Below are positions 1-8,982 of a DNA stretch of 64,000 bases, in pieces. Each line of letters opens with the position of its first letter. Positions within the stretch are counted from its first letter, which is position 1. A model generated the notes under the pieces. That model had not been told where the DNA came from. It ran no database searches and was given only the letters and a program-made list of their open reading frames with translations. The DNA comes from Rhizobium sp. BK376 (GTDB taxonomy: Bacteria > Pseudomonadota > Alphaproteobacteria > Rhizobiales > Rhizobiaceae): NCBI RefSeq assembly GCF_004341625.1, contig NZ_SLZG01000008.1, positions 124,001 to 188,000 on the forward strand, in the 5' to 3' direction. A program made the translations under genes and the position numbers.

Positions 1-435
1 GCGGCGACGAAAGGGATGATCATCGGTTTCATCATCCTGCTGACTGCGAATTTCTTCGTGCATGTCACCATCCTGCATCCGTTCATGATGGTGCTTTTCT
101 TCGTGCTGACCGCCGTCAGCTTCAGCCTGTTCGGCTTCATGATCGGCATCTGGGCGAAGAATTTCGAACAGCTCAATCTCATTCCCATGCTGGTCGTGCC
201 TCCGCTAACCTTCCTCGGAGGCAGCTTCTATTCGATCAACATGTTGCCGCCCTTTTGGCAGGCGGTCAGCCACCTCAACCCGGTTCTCTATCTCGTCAGC
301 GGCTTCCGCTGGAGCTTCTTCGGGATCGCGGATGTCAATCCGATATTGAGCCTGGCGATGATCTCCATCTTCCTAGTCATCTGCCTTGCAACGCTGGGAT
401 GGATATTCAAGACCGGCTACCGGCTCCGGAACTGA
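1..435 (+). CDS. ABC-2 type transporter permease, C-terminal part (5' end outside window)
   Basis: The frame is open from base 1, so only about 144 C-terminal residues are present. They form four or five strongly hydrophobic segments. The stretch LNPVLYLVSGFRWSFFG followed by a last membrane helix is typical of ABC-2 export permeases of the NodJ/DrrB kind, which move polysaccharide, drug or lipid substrates outward with a separate ATPase. That ATPase gene would be expected just upstream, outside the window. The substrate cannot be inferred from this fragment. The reading frame is intact to its TGA. The family is clear and the role is not. Confidence 0.85.
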   Translation, partial: AATKGMIIGFIILLTANFFVHVTILHPFMMVLFFVLTAVSFSLFGFMIGIWAKNFEQLNLIPMLVVPPLTFLGGSFYSINMLPPFWQAVSHLNPVLYLVSGFRWSFFGIADVNPILSLAMISIFLVICLATLGWIFKTGYRLRN

Positions 436-461
436 CGGCGGGCGCCTGATCGAAAGCGCGT

Positions 462-479
462 GCCTGAGTTCGCTCAGGC
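462..479. terminator. Hairpin between convergent genes
   Basis: A 7-bp perfect stem (GCCTGAG/CTCAGGC) closes a TTCG tetraloop. It includes the stop codon of the diguanylate cyclase gene on the minus strand and lies just past the permease stop on the plus strand. There is no clear T-run, so intrinsic termination is likely but not certain. Confidence 0.5.
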
Positions 480-1559
480 GGCGTCGCGAGGATTGGTCAT
501 GGCCGGCTCCTGTTCCGGCTTGTAGAAACGAAATGTTCCCCGTCCGGCACCCTTGGCCGCGTAGAGAGCGGTATCAGCTCTGCGGGAAAGTTCTGACGGT
601 ACTGAGCCATCTATGATCGCGATGCCGACGGAGGCGCCAAGTGTCAGCGTTCTGCCGTAGTAGTCGACCGGTCGCGACAAGCTGCCGATGATGTCGCGCG
701 CCATTTCCGCAATCGTTCCCCGATCGGTGCAAGGTCCCATCAGGGCTGCAAACTCGTCGCCGCCGATGCGCGCGACGAAAGCGCCATCGCCGCAGACGCT
801 CCTCAGGCGGCTTGCAGCCTCCTTCAGGCATTCGTCGCCCGCGGCGTGGCCCATGCTGTCATTGACTGCCTTGAAGCCATCGAGGTCGACGAGAAGCAGT
901 GCGGCAAGCGATTTCCGTTCGCCATGATGGTCGCAGAAACTTGAGAGCCTCGTCAGGAATTGGCTGCGATTGGCAAGACCCGTCATCAGATCGAACTCGG
1001 CCAGGTAGCGCGTTCGATCCAGCATGATCTTTTCTTCGGTGATGTCCTGCTTCATGCCGAAGATGCGAACGGGCACATCGTCCTCGCATTCCACGCTCGC
1101 CGTCAGGCGTATCCATTTGCGGTTTCCGTTCCGCGTTATGATTTCCGCGTCCATGGTGAAGCCGCTACGCTCCTCGATCGCCCGGTCTCGGCGGAGCTTC
1201 AGTTCCCTTGCCGATTCCGGTGAGTAGCATTCGACGATTTCGCTGCGATCGATCACCGAACCGCGCGGCAGGTCGAAGAGATCATAAACGACGTCGGTCC
1301 AATGGAGCGTCTCGTCCGGAAGGCTGCATTCCCACACGCCGATCTGGGCGGACACGGAGGCGCGATCGAATATCTTTCTGCTATGGGCGAGTGCGGCTGC
1401 CTGACTGCTGATAAGCGCGTCGCGCTCCTGCAGCTGTCGCTCAAGGTGGTCGATGGTTTCCAGATATCCGCGGCTGCCCAGGGATGGGAGCCGGGACGCG
1501 AAGCCCCCGAACCTTAAAATTTTCCGGAGAGCATTTCGCGTACGGGACGGGTGAGACAT
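474..1559 (-). CDS. PAS-GGDEF diguanylate cyclase
   Basis: The 361-residue protein has a short coiled region (about 30-60), a PAS fold with a PAC-like end (about 65-180, ending MKQDITEEK) and a GGDEF domain (about 185-350) with an intact GGDEF motif at 266-270. This predicts synthesis of c-di-GMP from two GTP, controlled by a PAS-bound signal. The place five residues before GGDEF where a product-inhibition RxxD site would sit does not match, so feedback inhibition is probably absent. No membrane segment or signal peptide is visible, so it is probably cytosolic. It is a single-gene unit converging on the permease gene. Confidence 0.9.
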   Translation of the reverse strand: MSHPSRTRNALRKILRFGGFASRLPSLGSRGYLETIDHLERQLQERDALISSQAAALAHSRKIFDRASVSAQIGVWECSLPDETLHWTDVVYDLFDLPRGSVIDRSEIVECYSPESARELKLRRDRAIEERSGFTMDAEIITRNGNRKWIRLTASVECEDDVPVRIFGMKQDITEEKIMLDRTRYLAEFDLMTGLANRSQFLTRLSSFCDHHGERKSLAALLLVDLDGFKAVNDSMGHAAGDECLKEAASRLRSVCGDGAFVARIGGDEFAALMGPCTDRGTIAEMARDIIGSLSRPVDYYGRTLTLGASVGIAIIDGSVPSELSRRADTALYAAKGAGRGTFRFYKPEQEPAMTNPRDAA

Positions 1560-1748
1560 CGTGCTGTTCTATAGCCTCGCATCATGCGCTATCCGCACAT
1601 TCGCTCATAAGCTTTAAGACTTAGTATCAATTGATGCTAAAGAACACGCGACCGGTCTTTCACCCTTGCTATGGCGGCGGTTTGAGGCGTCCGTTGTTGG
1701 GCAGGGCGACAGCCTGTAGATTGGAACGACAACTGGGGGATCGGAAAC

Positions 1749-2186
1749 ATGGCGCTCAAGCGGATGGACAACGTCGGAATCGTCGTCGAGGACCTCGGAG
1801 GGGCGATTGATTTCTTTCGCGAACTCGGGCTCGAGCTTGAGGGGCGGGCGACGATCGAAGGAGAATGGGCCGGACGCGTTACCGGATTGGGCGACCAGCA
1901 TGTCGAGATCGCCATGATGCGCACGCCTGACGGCCACAGCCGACTTGAGCTTTCCCGCTTCCTCGCGCCGCATGTCGTTGCGGATCACCGGGATGCCCCA
2001 GTCAATGCTCTCGGCTACCTCCGCGTCATGTTCGCAGTGGACGATATCGACGACACGCTCGAAAGGCTCCGCAACCGCGGTGCTCAGCTCGTTGGCGAAG
2101 TCGTTCAGTATAAGGACGCCTATCGGCTCTGCTATATCAGAGGGCCTGAAGGAATTCTCATCGGGCTTGCCCAGGAACTCAGCTGA
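1749..2186 (+). CDS. VOC (glyoxalase/bleomycin-resistance) family protein
   Basis: The 145-residue protein contains two beta-alpha-beta-beta-beta modules typical of the vicinal oxygen chelate superfamily: one starts at MDNVGIVVEDLGGAIDFF, the other at LRVMFAVDDIDDTLERL. It ends in YIRGPEGILIGLAQEL, a common VOC C-terminus containing the usual Glu metal ligand. Members bind a divalent metal and act as lyases, dioxygenases or drug-binding proteins. Nothing here fixes the substrate. The gene is divergent from the diguanylate cyclase and convergent with the protease gene. Confidence 0.85.
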   Translation: MALKRMDNVGIVVEDLGGAIDFFRELGLELEGRATIEGEWAGRVTGLGDQHVEIAMMRTPDGHSRLELSRFLAPHVVADHRDAPVNALGYLRVMFAVDDIDDTLERLRNRGAQLVGEVVQYKDAYRLCYIRGPEGILIGLAQELS

Positions 2187-2223
2187 TGAAATGCCTGGAC
2201 CTGGACCGGCGCCGGGTAACGCC

Positions 2224-2925
2224 TCAATCCCGCAGGCGCAGCTCGTCCGTTTGCATCTGCATCGATCCCAGCGTTTCCAGGAAACTCATGCCAAGCAGGC
2301 TCTGATCGAGCTTTCCGTTCTCGGCCACCATTGCCTCGACGTTGTGGCGAATGATGGGGCCGATCGCGACCGAACCCAATCTCGCGGGCGCTGCACGGGC
2401 GCGACCGTTTGCGGTCATCACGGTCATGGAATAGGCAAGGTTTTCGGGAACGAGCCCGACGCGCTCTGCGTCCCTCCGTGTCAAGGCGACCATGCTTGCG
2501 CCGGTATCGACAAGCATTGATACGTTCTGCCCGTTGATCGTAACGTCAGCCTCGAAATGGCCGTTCAGGAGTTTGTGCAGGATGACTTCCTGGCCGCCTT
2601 CGCTGGTCGTGACCACGAAGGCGCGGCCGGGAATGAGGCCGGCGAGAAGGCGGTTCCCCACGGCCAGCGCATCCGCTCGGTAGAGATAGGCGGTCGCGAG
2701 CGCCAGGATAATCACCAGCCAGATCAGGAGATTGCGCAGGGTTTCGCTGACGGTATGGCGGCTTGCCCAGATACCGGCGCCGATCATAAGGGCGATCGGC
2801 AGCAGATAGACCATGCGACCGAAATCATCATTGTCTATGCCGAAGGTCGTTCCGCTGTCGTGATTGAAGACCAGCAGCGCCAGACCGATACCCAAAATGA
2901 CGAGAACGACATTCAGTCGGTTCAT
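2224..2925 (-). CDS. Retropepsin-like aspartic protease, TIGR02281 (clan AA) family
   Basis: The 233-residue protein has two or three N-terminal membrane helices (about 4-20, 38-53 and 65-82) followed by a single retropepsin-like domain with the catalytic motif VDTGAS (Asp140). Related rhizobial proteins are single-domain membrane-anchored aspartic proteases thought to act as dimers. The start was chosen at the ATG that overlaps the stop of the upstream DUF1289 gene by four bases (ATGA), which indicates translational coupling. Its natural substrate is unknown. Confidence 0.85.
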   Translation of the reverse strand: MNRLNVVLVILGIGLALLVFNHDSGTTFGIDNDDFGRMVYLLPIALMIGAGIWASRHTVSETLRNLLIWLVIILALATAYLYRADALAVGNRLLAGLIPGRAFVVTTSEGGQEVILHKLLNGHFEADVTINGQNVSMLVDTGASMVALTRRDAERVGLVPENLAYSMTVMTANGRARAAPARLGSVAIGPIIRHNVEAMVAENGKLDQSLLGMSFLETLGSMQMQTDELRLRD

Positions 2926-3143
2926 TGAGCGCTTCGCTCCCGCAACATCCGCTGACGGCGCGTCTCTCTGCGGGGCTTGCGTTCGACCGTTGCAAGCCGT
3001 TCGGGCAGACCGGCCATGATGTCGCTCCGCTCCTGGTCGCTGTAGAGCGTCCATGCGCCGATCTCTTCGCGCGTGCGTCCGCAGCCGAAGCAGTAGCCGG
3101 TGTTCATGTCGATGGAGCAGACGAGAATGCAGGGTGTTTGCAT
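2922..3143 (-). CDS. DUF1289 family small Cys-rich protein
   Basis: This 73-residue protein begins MQTPCILVCSIDMNTGYCFG. It carries the four-cysteine pattern of DUF1289 (C-x3-C, then C-x2-C after a short turn), probably a metal-binding knuckle, with an Arg-rich tail. The function of the family is unknown. It lies 19 bases downstream of cobS and is coupled by a 4-base overlap to the protease gene, so cobS, this gene and the protease gene probably form one operon. Confidence 0.85.
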   Translation of the reverse strand: MQTPCILVCSIDMNTGYCFGCGRTREEIGAWTLYSDQERSDIMAGLPERLATVERKPRRETRRQRMLRERSAQ

Positions 3144-3162
3144 GAGGCAATATATCGGGGGT

Positions 3163-3945
3163 TCAAAGGCACATGGCAAGAGTGCAGAAAGCCGCGATTT
3201 CGCAAATCTGCTGCGTCGCGCCGATGGTGTCACCGGTGTGTCCAGAAAGGCGCCGGCCGATATAGGCGGTGAAGAGCGTGGTGCAGATTGTCGCCACGAG
3301 AGCGACCCAGATCAGCGGCAGGAGATGCCAATCCGGCCAGAGCAGAAGAGCGAAAAGAACAGCGGCGGTGCCAAGCGCAGTCCGCATCTCGGCCGAGTCC
3401 GGCTGTCCTGCGGAAGCCGCGACGCCATCCGTCTTAGCAGACGGGAGCCGCGCCCAGTGCCAGACGAGGGCGCCTCGGCTCAAGGCTGCTGCTGCCGGTA
3501 TCGTCAGCGCGGCCGACAGGGCAGGGAGATCGCGGCCGATAGCCGCAATCGCTGATGCCCGGATGCCGAAGGAGAGGACAAGGGCGATGGCGCCATAGGT
3601 GCCGATGCGGCTGTCTTTCATGATCTGCAGCGCGCGATCGCGATCCTTGCCGCCGCCGAGGCCGTCCGCCGTGTCGCTCAGCCCATCCTCGTGCAGAGCC
3701 CCCGTTACCAGGGTCTGAACGCCGAGCGTGAGCAGGGCTGCCATCAGCGGATCGGCATTCAACGAAAGCAACAGGCCGAGAACCGCAGCAGCCGGCATGG
3801 CGATCACCGCGCCGGCAAGCGGGAAGGTCCGGGAGACCCGGCCGAGATCGCCGTCATAGGCCTCGAAATAGGAGGATGCGACCGGAATGCGGCTGAGGAA
3901 CGAGATCGCGCGCGCGACGTCGTCGAGATAATCCTTAGCCGCCAT
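3163..3945 (-). CDS. cobS: Adenosylcobinamide-GDP ribazoletransferase (cobalamin synthase)
   Basis: This 260-residue integral membrane enzyme joins adenosylcobinamide-GDP to alpha-ribazole (or its phosphate), the last assembly step of the cobalamin lower loop. The family signatures HEDGLSDTADGLGGG (about 85-99) and DSRIGTYG (about 111-118) are intact, and there are six or seven hydrophobic segments. The start MAAKDYLDDV is preceded by a purine-rich GAGAGAAGG site. It is divergent from cobT, which makes the activated lower-ligand nucleotide it uses. I saw no cobalamin riboswitch in the 126-bp gap between them. Confidence 0.95.
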   Translation of the reverse strand: MAAKDYLDDVARAISFLSRIPVASSYFEAYDGDLGRVSRTFPLAGAVIAMPAAAVLGLLLSLNADPLMAALLTLGVQTLVTGALHEDGLSDTADGLGGGKDRDRALQIMKDSRIGTYGAIALVLSFGIRASAIAAIGRDLPALSAALTIPAAAALSRGALVWHWARLPSAKTDGVAASAGQPDSAEMRTALGTAAVLFALLLWPDWHLLPLIWVALVATICTTLFTAYIGRRLSGHTGDTIGATQQICEIAAFCTLAMCL

Positions 3946-4071
3946 CCCTTCTCTCCCGTGGTCCCTGCGACAACAGTCGGCGCTTTTGGAGTTGTTCGCG
4001 CTGCCCTGCATCATTAATAGAGTCGCACGCAAGAGACCTGATTTGAGACCAAAAGACAAGGAAACGCATCC

Positions 4072-5088
4072 ATGAGCGTCAGCGGCCTTCCATTCGACGA
4101 TTTCCGCGCCCTGCTGCGCGAGCTGCCGGGACCGGATTCCCGGGCGCTGGTAGCGGCACGCGAGCGCGATGCGCAGCTCACCAAGCCGCCGGGCGCCCTC
4201 GGCCGCCTGGAAGAAATCGCTTTCTGGCTTGCCGCCTGGACCGGCCGTTCGCCTGCCGTCAACCGGCCGCTCGTCGCGATCTTTGCCGGCAATCATGGCG
4301 TGACGCGCCAGGGTATCACGCCGTTTCCGCCGGAAGTGACGCAGCAAATGGTGGAAAACTTTGCCGCAGGTGGTGCCGCGATCAACCAGATCTGCGTCGC
4401 CTATGACCTCGGCCTCAAGGTCTTCGATCTGGCGCTCGACTATCCGACCGGCGATATCACCGAGGAGCCGGCGCTGTCGGAGCGCGACTGTGCTGCGACG
4501 ATGGCCTTCGGCATGGAGGCAATCGCCGGCGGCACGGATCTGCTGTGTATCGGCGAGATGGGCATCGGCAACACGACGATCGCTGCAGCGATCAACCATG
4601 CGCTCTACGGTGGCACGGCCGCCGAGTGGGTAGGGCCGGGTACCGGTTCCGAAGGCGAGATGCTGCAGCGGAAGATTGCGGCGGTCGAAAAAGCTGTGGC
4701 GCTGCATCGCGATCATCTTTCCGATCCATTGGAAATCCTGCGTCGCCTCGGCGGTCGCGAGATCGCCGCGATGGCCGGTGCGATCCTCGCCGCCCGCATG
4801 GAGCGGATCCCTGTCATCATCGACGGATATGTGGCGACTGCCGCGGCATCCATCCTCAAGGCCGCCAATCCGTCGGCGCTCGACCATTGCCTGATCGGCC
4901 ATGTCTCTGCTGAGCCCGGACACCTGAAGGCGATCGAGCAGCTCGGCAAGACGCCGCTGCTCGCGCTCGGCATGCGGCTCGGCGAAGGGACGGGTGCAGC
5001 GCTCGCCGCCGGTATCGTCAAGGCGGCGGCAGCCTGCCATTCCGGCATGGCGACGTTCTCCAGCGCCGGCGTCAGCAATCAGCACTGA
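4072..5088 (+). CDS. cobT: Nicotinate-nucleotide--dimethylbenzimidazole phosphoribosyltransferase
   Basis: The 338-residue enzyme transfers phosphoribose from nicotinate mononucleotide to 5,6-dimethylbenzimidazole to form alpha-ribazole phosphate. Family motifs are present: TKPPGALGRLE near residue 37, FAGNHGVTRQG near 71, GEMGIGNTT near 161, and the C-terminal MRLGEGTGAALA with the presumed catalytic base Glu305. Length and motifs are complete. It is divergently paired with cobS, so lower-loop attachment is encoded here. Corrin-ring genes are not in this window. Confidence 0.95.
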   Translation: MSVSGLPFDDFRALLRELPGPDSRALVAARERDAQLTKPPGALGRLEEIAFWLAAWTGRSPAVNRPLVAIFAGNHGVTRQGITPFPPEVTQQMVENFAAGGAAINQICVAYDLGLKVFDLALDYPTGDITEEPALSERDCAATMAFGMEAIAGGTDLLCIGEMGIGNTTIAAAINHALYGGTAAEWVGPGTGSEGEMLQRKIAAVEKAVALHRDHLSDPLEILRRLGGREIAAMAGAILAARMERIPVIIDGYVATAAASILKAANPSALDHCLIGHVSAEPGHLKAIEQLGKTPLLALGMRLGEGTGAALAAGIVKAAAACHSGMATFSSAGVSNQH

Positions 5089-5172
5089 GGTGGACGCCCG
5101 GACGTTCACGACTTGCGAAGAACCGGGTGAAACGGTATTCGCATGATTGCTAAAACAGGAGAGTGACGCAAC

Positions 5173-5568
5173 TTGGACGCAAAACTGACGAAACCGGCCG
5201 TAGTCAAGGAGACCGGCATCAGGCATTTCTTTGCCGCGGCAAGCTATTCCTGGGGTGGTTTCCTGCGCCTTCTGCAGGAGGCCGCCTTTCGCCAGGAGCT
5301 GGGTTTCTTCGCCGTCGCGCTGGTTTTGCTGGTACTGGTTGGCGCAAGCCCGGCGGAAATCCTCGTGGCGGTGCTGCTGTTCCTCGGCCTCTTCGCCATC
5401 GAGGCAATGAACACCGCGGTCGAGGAAGTCATCGACCGCATCTCGCCCGAGATTTCCAATGTCGGCAAATATGCGAAGGATCTCGGTTCCTTCGCCGTCT
5501 TCTGCATGATCGTCGCCTGCGGATTGTATCTCGCCTTCACGATCGGCGGGCACTTGCTCTTCCGCTGA
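5173..5568 (+). CDS. dgkA: Diacylglycerol kinase, DgkA type
   Basis: The 131-residue membrane protein has three transmembrane segments and the family core FAIEAMNTAVEEVIDRIS, whose Glu and Asn residues form the active site. It phosphorylates diacylglycerol to phosphatidate with ATP. In rhizobia this recycles lipid released by periplasmic glucan and membrane-derived glycan decoration. The best start is a TTG at 5173 preceded by AGGAG about eleven bases upstream. Its stop abuts the stop of the convergent histidine kinase gene, with no spacer. Confidence 0.93.
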   Translation: MDAKLTKPAVVKETGIRHFFAAASYSWGGFLRLLQEAAFRQELGFFAVALVLLVLVGASPAEILVAVLLFLGLFAIEAMNTAVEEVIDRISPEISNVGKYAKDLGSFAVFCMIVACGLYLAFTIGGHLLFR

Positions 5569-7104
5569 TCAGGCGAAGCTTTTCTTGCGCTTTCCGACAG
5601 ATGGAGCGTCTTCGACAGCAGGTAGGCTCTGAAGCACGCGCTTCGCCGGCAGGATGGCGATGACCTCGGTGCCTTCGCGCAGTTTCGATTTCAGGATGAA
5701 CTGGCCATCGTGCTTGGCAAGAATTGCCTGGACGATGGGCAGACCGAGGCCGGTTCCCTGTTCGGCGCTCTTGATCGCGATGGAGCCCTGGCCGAAGGCG
5801 GAGAGCACGACCGGGATTTCCTCTTCCGGAATGCCGGGGCCATTGTCCTTGATCGCGACATACTGGCCGCCACCTGCCGTCCAGCCGACTTTCACATGAA
5901 TTTCTCCGTTCTGGGGCGTGAATTTCACCGCATTGGAGAGCAGGTTGAGAATGACCTGCCGCAAGGACTTCTCGTCGGCCCAGACGGAGGGAAGCTGGGG
6001 TTCGAACTGCTGCGAGACGGAGATGTTCTTGGCGCGGGCGCGCAGCTGCACCATGCCAATGCAGTCCTCGGCGACTTCCAGGAGCGAGATCGCTTCCTCG
6101 TTCAGCTCGTATCGCCCGGCCTCGATGCGCGACAGGTCGAGGATCTCGTTGATGAGGTTCAGCAGATGCTCGCCGGAACGATGGATGTCGTTGGTATATT
6201 CCTTGTAGGTCGGATTGTTGAGGGGCCCCATCACTTCCTGGGACATGACCTCGGAGAAGCCGAGAATGGCGTTGAGCGGGGTTCTGAGCTCATGTGACAT
6301 GGAGGCAAGGAAGCGGGATTTGGCGAGGTTCGCCTCTTCCGCGCGTCGACGGGCCTCGTCCGACATGGATTTCGCTACTTCGAGCTCGGCGATCAAGTCG
6401 TCCTTTTCGGACTGGAAGGAAAGGACTTTCAGGTTCGACTGATAGAGACGATCGGTAATGAAGGCGAAGAAGATGACAGCGGCGGAAAAGGTCGCGGTAA
6501 GGCTGAGGTCGAGAATGCCGCGGGATAGAAGGGCCTTGAAGCATAGGGCCATGACAGTCGGCACGAAAGCGAAGAGAACGGCGCGCGGCAGCATGAAATT
6601 CGACATTGCCATCACGCAGAGCGCCAACAGCAATGTTGCGCCCTTGTAGAGCGTATAGGAGTTCTCGTTGCAGGCGGCGCAGCCCTTAAGGGCGAAGAGG
6701 GCCCAGCAGCAGCCGACCAGGATCTGACCCACAAGAAGGATACCGCGCCATTTTCGAGCGCTTTCGGCGGTAATATCCTGCTTCTTGACGCGCTGGCTGA
6801 GCACGACGTTGATCGCATGGGCGGTCAGCGTCAGCAGCGCCCAGGCAAGCAGTCTCATGTCGCCGGTGAGATAGACGCCGAGAGCTGCGACGATGATGAC
6901 GAAGAGCGGCATCAGCGATGCGCCTTGGACCATGGCGCCGAGATGCATCATCATGATTTCGCGGTCGAAGCTGCCGATGTTACCAGACTGCAGCCGCTCA
7001 CGCGTTTGCCGCACGGCCTTCGAGACGGCCTTGTTGCGGTGGCTGCGTGATCGGTCGACGATGATCTTATCTGTCGATGTGCTGACGCCGGTACTCATGT
7101 GCAC
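5569..7104 (-). CDS. Multi-pass membrane sensor histidine kinase
   Basis: The 511-residue protein has about six membrane helices (about 60-215), a coiled linker (225-262), a HisKA domain with the phosphoacceptor in FLASMSHELRTPLNAILGF (His271) and a HATPase_c domain. The N, G1 and G2 boxes are visible (NLLSNAVKFTP, DNGPGIP, GTGLGLPI). It lacks a receiver domain and an adjacent response regulator, so it is an orphan kinase. The catalytic half resembles PleC/DivJ/PdhS-type kinases of alphaproteobacteria, but the membrane sensor is a different kind of module and I do not assign a symbol. Met3 is an equally good start. Confidence 0.9.
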   Translation of the reverse strand: MHMSTGVSTSTDKIIVDRSRSHRNKAVSKAVRQTRERLQSGNIGSFDREIMMMHLGAMVQGASLMPLFVIIVAALGVYLTGDMRLLAWALLTLTAHAINVVLSQRVKKQDITAESARKWRGILLVGQILVGCCWALFALKGCAACNENSYTLYKGATLLLALCVMAMSNFMLPRAVLFAFVPTVMALCFKALLSRGILDLSLTATFSAAVIFFAFITDRLYQSNLKVLSFQSEKDDLIAELEVAKSMSDEARRRAEEANLAKSRFLASMSHELRTPLNAILGFSEVMSQEVMGPLNNPTYKEYTNDIHRSGEHLLNLINEILDLSRIEAGRYELNEEAISLLEVAEDCIGMVQLRARAKNISVSQQFEPQLPSVWADEKSLRQVILNLLSNAVKFTPQNGEIHVKVGWTAGGGQYVAIKDNGPGIPEEEIPVVLSAFGQGSIAIKSAEQGTGLGLPIVQAILAKHDGQFILKSKLREGTEVIAILPAKRVLQSLPAVEDAPSVGKRKKSFA

Positions 7105-7222
7105 GTTGAAACTTCGCCTACAGATGAGTACAGATTAGCGACCAATCCTTAAGAAGATGCTGCCAGGGAAATGTTTTGTTTGCCATCTTTGCCAAGGATT
7201 TGTTTCTCAAAGGGGCAGAAGC

Positions 7223-7783
7223 GTGACGCGATTCGCCCGTCTTTTCCGTGACGGGATCACCACATTTGCTCTCCTTGCTCTGATCGGCCTTCTCGCATTG
7301 AAGATGAACAATCAGCCGGAAACGGTTAAAAGCGGGGCATTTTATGCCATCGACGGTGATACGCTCGACCAGGGTGGTGAGCGACTGCGGCTGCTTGGCA
7401 TCGATGCACCGGAGTATCGGCAGCAATGTCAGCGCGGCGGTTCCGATTGGCCTTGCGGCCGGGCGGCGCGCGACATGCTCGTTAAGCTTCTCGCGGGTGG
7501 ATCGGTGGATTGCCGCGGCGACAAGCGGGATCGATATGGTCGCCTGCTGGTGACTTGCCGGATGGGCGATACCGATATCAATGGCGAGATGGTATTGCGC
7601 GGCATGGCGGTTTCCTATGGTGGCTATGTGGCTGACGAGGCGAAGGCCCGGCAGGCAAAATCAGGCCTTTGGGCGGGGACGTTCGAGAGGCCGCAGGACT
7701 GGCGCCGCGAAGAAGCCGAAGTGCGAGACGATCCCCTGGGTGGGGTCGCCGACATATTGAAGAGACTGACCATATGGAATTGA
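7223..7783 (+). CDS. Membrane-anchored thermonuclease (SNase) family protein
   Basis: The 186-residue protein has one N-terminal membrane helix or uncleaved signal (about 11-27), followed by a staphylococcal-nuclease-like fold: AIDGDTL near residue 45, LRLLGIDAPEY, a DRYGRLL segment and an RGMAVSY strand. The conserved Asp and Arg residues of the family can be seen. A GTG start at 7223 fits the AGGGG ribosome site better than upstream alternatives. It overlaps the following glycosylase-like gene by 10 bp, so the two are probably co-translated. It is predicted to act outside the cytoplasm on nucleic acid. Confidence 0.85.
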   Translation: MTRFARLFRDGITTFALLALIGLLALKMNNQPETVKSGAFYAIDGDTLDQGGERLRLLGIDAPEYRQQCQRGGSDWPCGRAARDMLVKLLAGGSVDCRGDKRDRYGRLLVTCRMGDTDINGEMVLRGMAVSYGGYVADEAKARQAKSGLWAGTFERPQDWRREEAEVRDDPLGGVADILKRLTIWN

Positions 7784-8427
7784 TAGCTGACGAAAGCGAG
7801 CGGGAGGCCGAGCTTCAGGCCCTGCATCGTGAGATCACGGCCTGCCGTGTCTGTCGTGATCAGCCGGCGCGGGGGCTTGAATACCGGCTGCCGCATGAAC
7901 CGAGACCTGTGCCGGTGTTGTCGGCGAAGGCACGGATTCTGATTGCAGGTCAGGCGCCCGGCCTGCGCGTGCACGAGAGCGGCCTGCCGTTCAACGACGC
8001 TTCCGGCGACAGGCTGCGGCAGTGGCTCGCGGTTGATCGCGATAGCTTCTACAATTCCGATCATTTCGCGATCGTGCCGATGGGGTTCTGTTTTCCCGGC
8101 TATGATGCCAAAGGCGGGGACCTGCCGCCGCGGCGCGAATGCGCGCCGCTCTGGAGGCGCAAGACTTTAAGCGCAATGCCGCAGATCGAGCTTGTGATCG
8201 CGATCGGCCAATATGCCCAGGCCTGGCATCTTGGTGCTCAGCGCATGGGATCGGTAACTGAAACCGTTTCTAACTGGCGGCGTTATCTCCACACGAACGC
8301 ATCGCCGGCAATTTTGCCTCTTCCGCATCCGAGCTGGCGCAACAGCGGCTGGCTGAAACGCCATCCATGGTTCGAAGTGGATTTGCTGCCGGTGCTACAA
8401 GAACGTGTGAAATTCCTTATTTCGTGA
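7774..8427 (+). CDS. Uracil-DNA glycosylase superfamily protein
   Basis: The 217-residue protein has an N-terminal CRVCRDQP pair of cysteines as in iron-sulfur uracil-DNA glycosylases, a GQAPGLRVHESGLPFND loop corresponding to the family's GQxPG active-site motif, and a C-terminal LPHPSWRN motif matching the family's HPS/T segment. The fold is well supported. Activity on uracil is not, since several branches of this superfamily are inactive or have other substrates. The ATG overlaps the end of the nuclease gene. Confidence 0.82.
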   Translation: MELIADESEREAELQALHREITACRVCRDQPARGLEYRLPHEPRPVPVLSAKARILIAGQAPGLRVHESGLPFNDASGDRLRQWLAVDRDSFYNSDHFAIVPMGFCFPGYDAKGGDLPPRRECAPLWRRKTLSAMPQIELVIAIGQYAQAWHLGAQRMGSVTETVSNWRRYLHTNASPAILPLPHPSWRNSGWLKRHPWFEVDLLPVLQERVKFLIS

Positions 8428-8493
8428 AACAAGTTTCTTTTCTCTAGCCGGAATCGCGTTATACAGAGAATATATTTCGAAAGGACATTGGGG

Positions 8494-8982
8494 ATGGACC
8501 GTCTCGACCGCAAGATCCTGCGCTTGTTGCAGGAGGATTCCACTCTGGCCGTGGCCGACCTTGCCAAGAAGGTCGGGCTTTCGACGACGCCGTGCTGGCG
8601 ACGTATCCAGAAGATGGAAGAGGACGGCGTTATCCGGGGCAGGGTGGCGTTGCTCGACCCCGAGAAGGTCAACACCAAGGTCACCGTCTTCGTCTCCATC
8701 CGCACCAACAGCCACTCGATCGAATGGCTGAAGCGCTTCTCCGAAGTGGTTGCCGATTTCCCGGAAGTGGTGGAATTCTACCGCATGAGCGGCGACGTGG
8801 ACTATCTTTTGAGGGTCGTTGTGCCTGACATCGCGGCCTATGACGCCTTCTACAAGCGCATGATCGCAAAGATCGAAATCCGCGACGTTTCCTCGGCCTT
8901 TGCGATGGAGCAGATCAAATATTCGACGCAGCTGCCGCTCGACTACATGATGCTCGAAAACGCCAAGTCGAACGAGGATTAA
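8494..8982 (+). CDS. Lrp/AsnC family transcriptional regulator
   Basis: The 162-residue protein has an N-terminal winged helix-turn-helix (MDRLDRKILRLLQEDSTLAV to about residue 60) with the family's LSTTPCWRRIQKMEEDG recognition region, followed by a RAM/AsnC ligand-binding domain. These regulators form octamers and respond to amino acids. ATG 8494 is preferred over the in-frame TTG six bases earlier because AAGGA lies at a good distance. No obvious target gene lies alongside. It is a single-gene unit. Confidence 0.92.
   Translation: MDRLDRKILRLLQEDSTLAVADLAKKVGLSTTPCWRRIQKMEEDGVIRGRVALLDPEKVNTKVTVFVSIRTNSHSIEWLKRFSEVVADFPEVVEFYRMSGDVDYLLRVVVPDIAAYDAFYKRMIAKIEIRDVSSAFAMEQIKYSTQLPLDYMMLENAKSNED

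Noticed and set aside
3946..4071. Cobalamin riboswitch between cobS and cobT
   Set aside because: The gap is only 126 bases and no B12-box-like or long paired structure could be seen.
3163..5553. Very long open frame (796 codons) on the minus strand through cobT and cobS
   Set aside because: Only its last 260 codons match a family (cobS). The rest is antisense to cobT and dgkA and is an effect of high GC.
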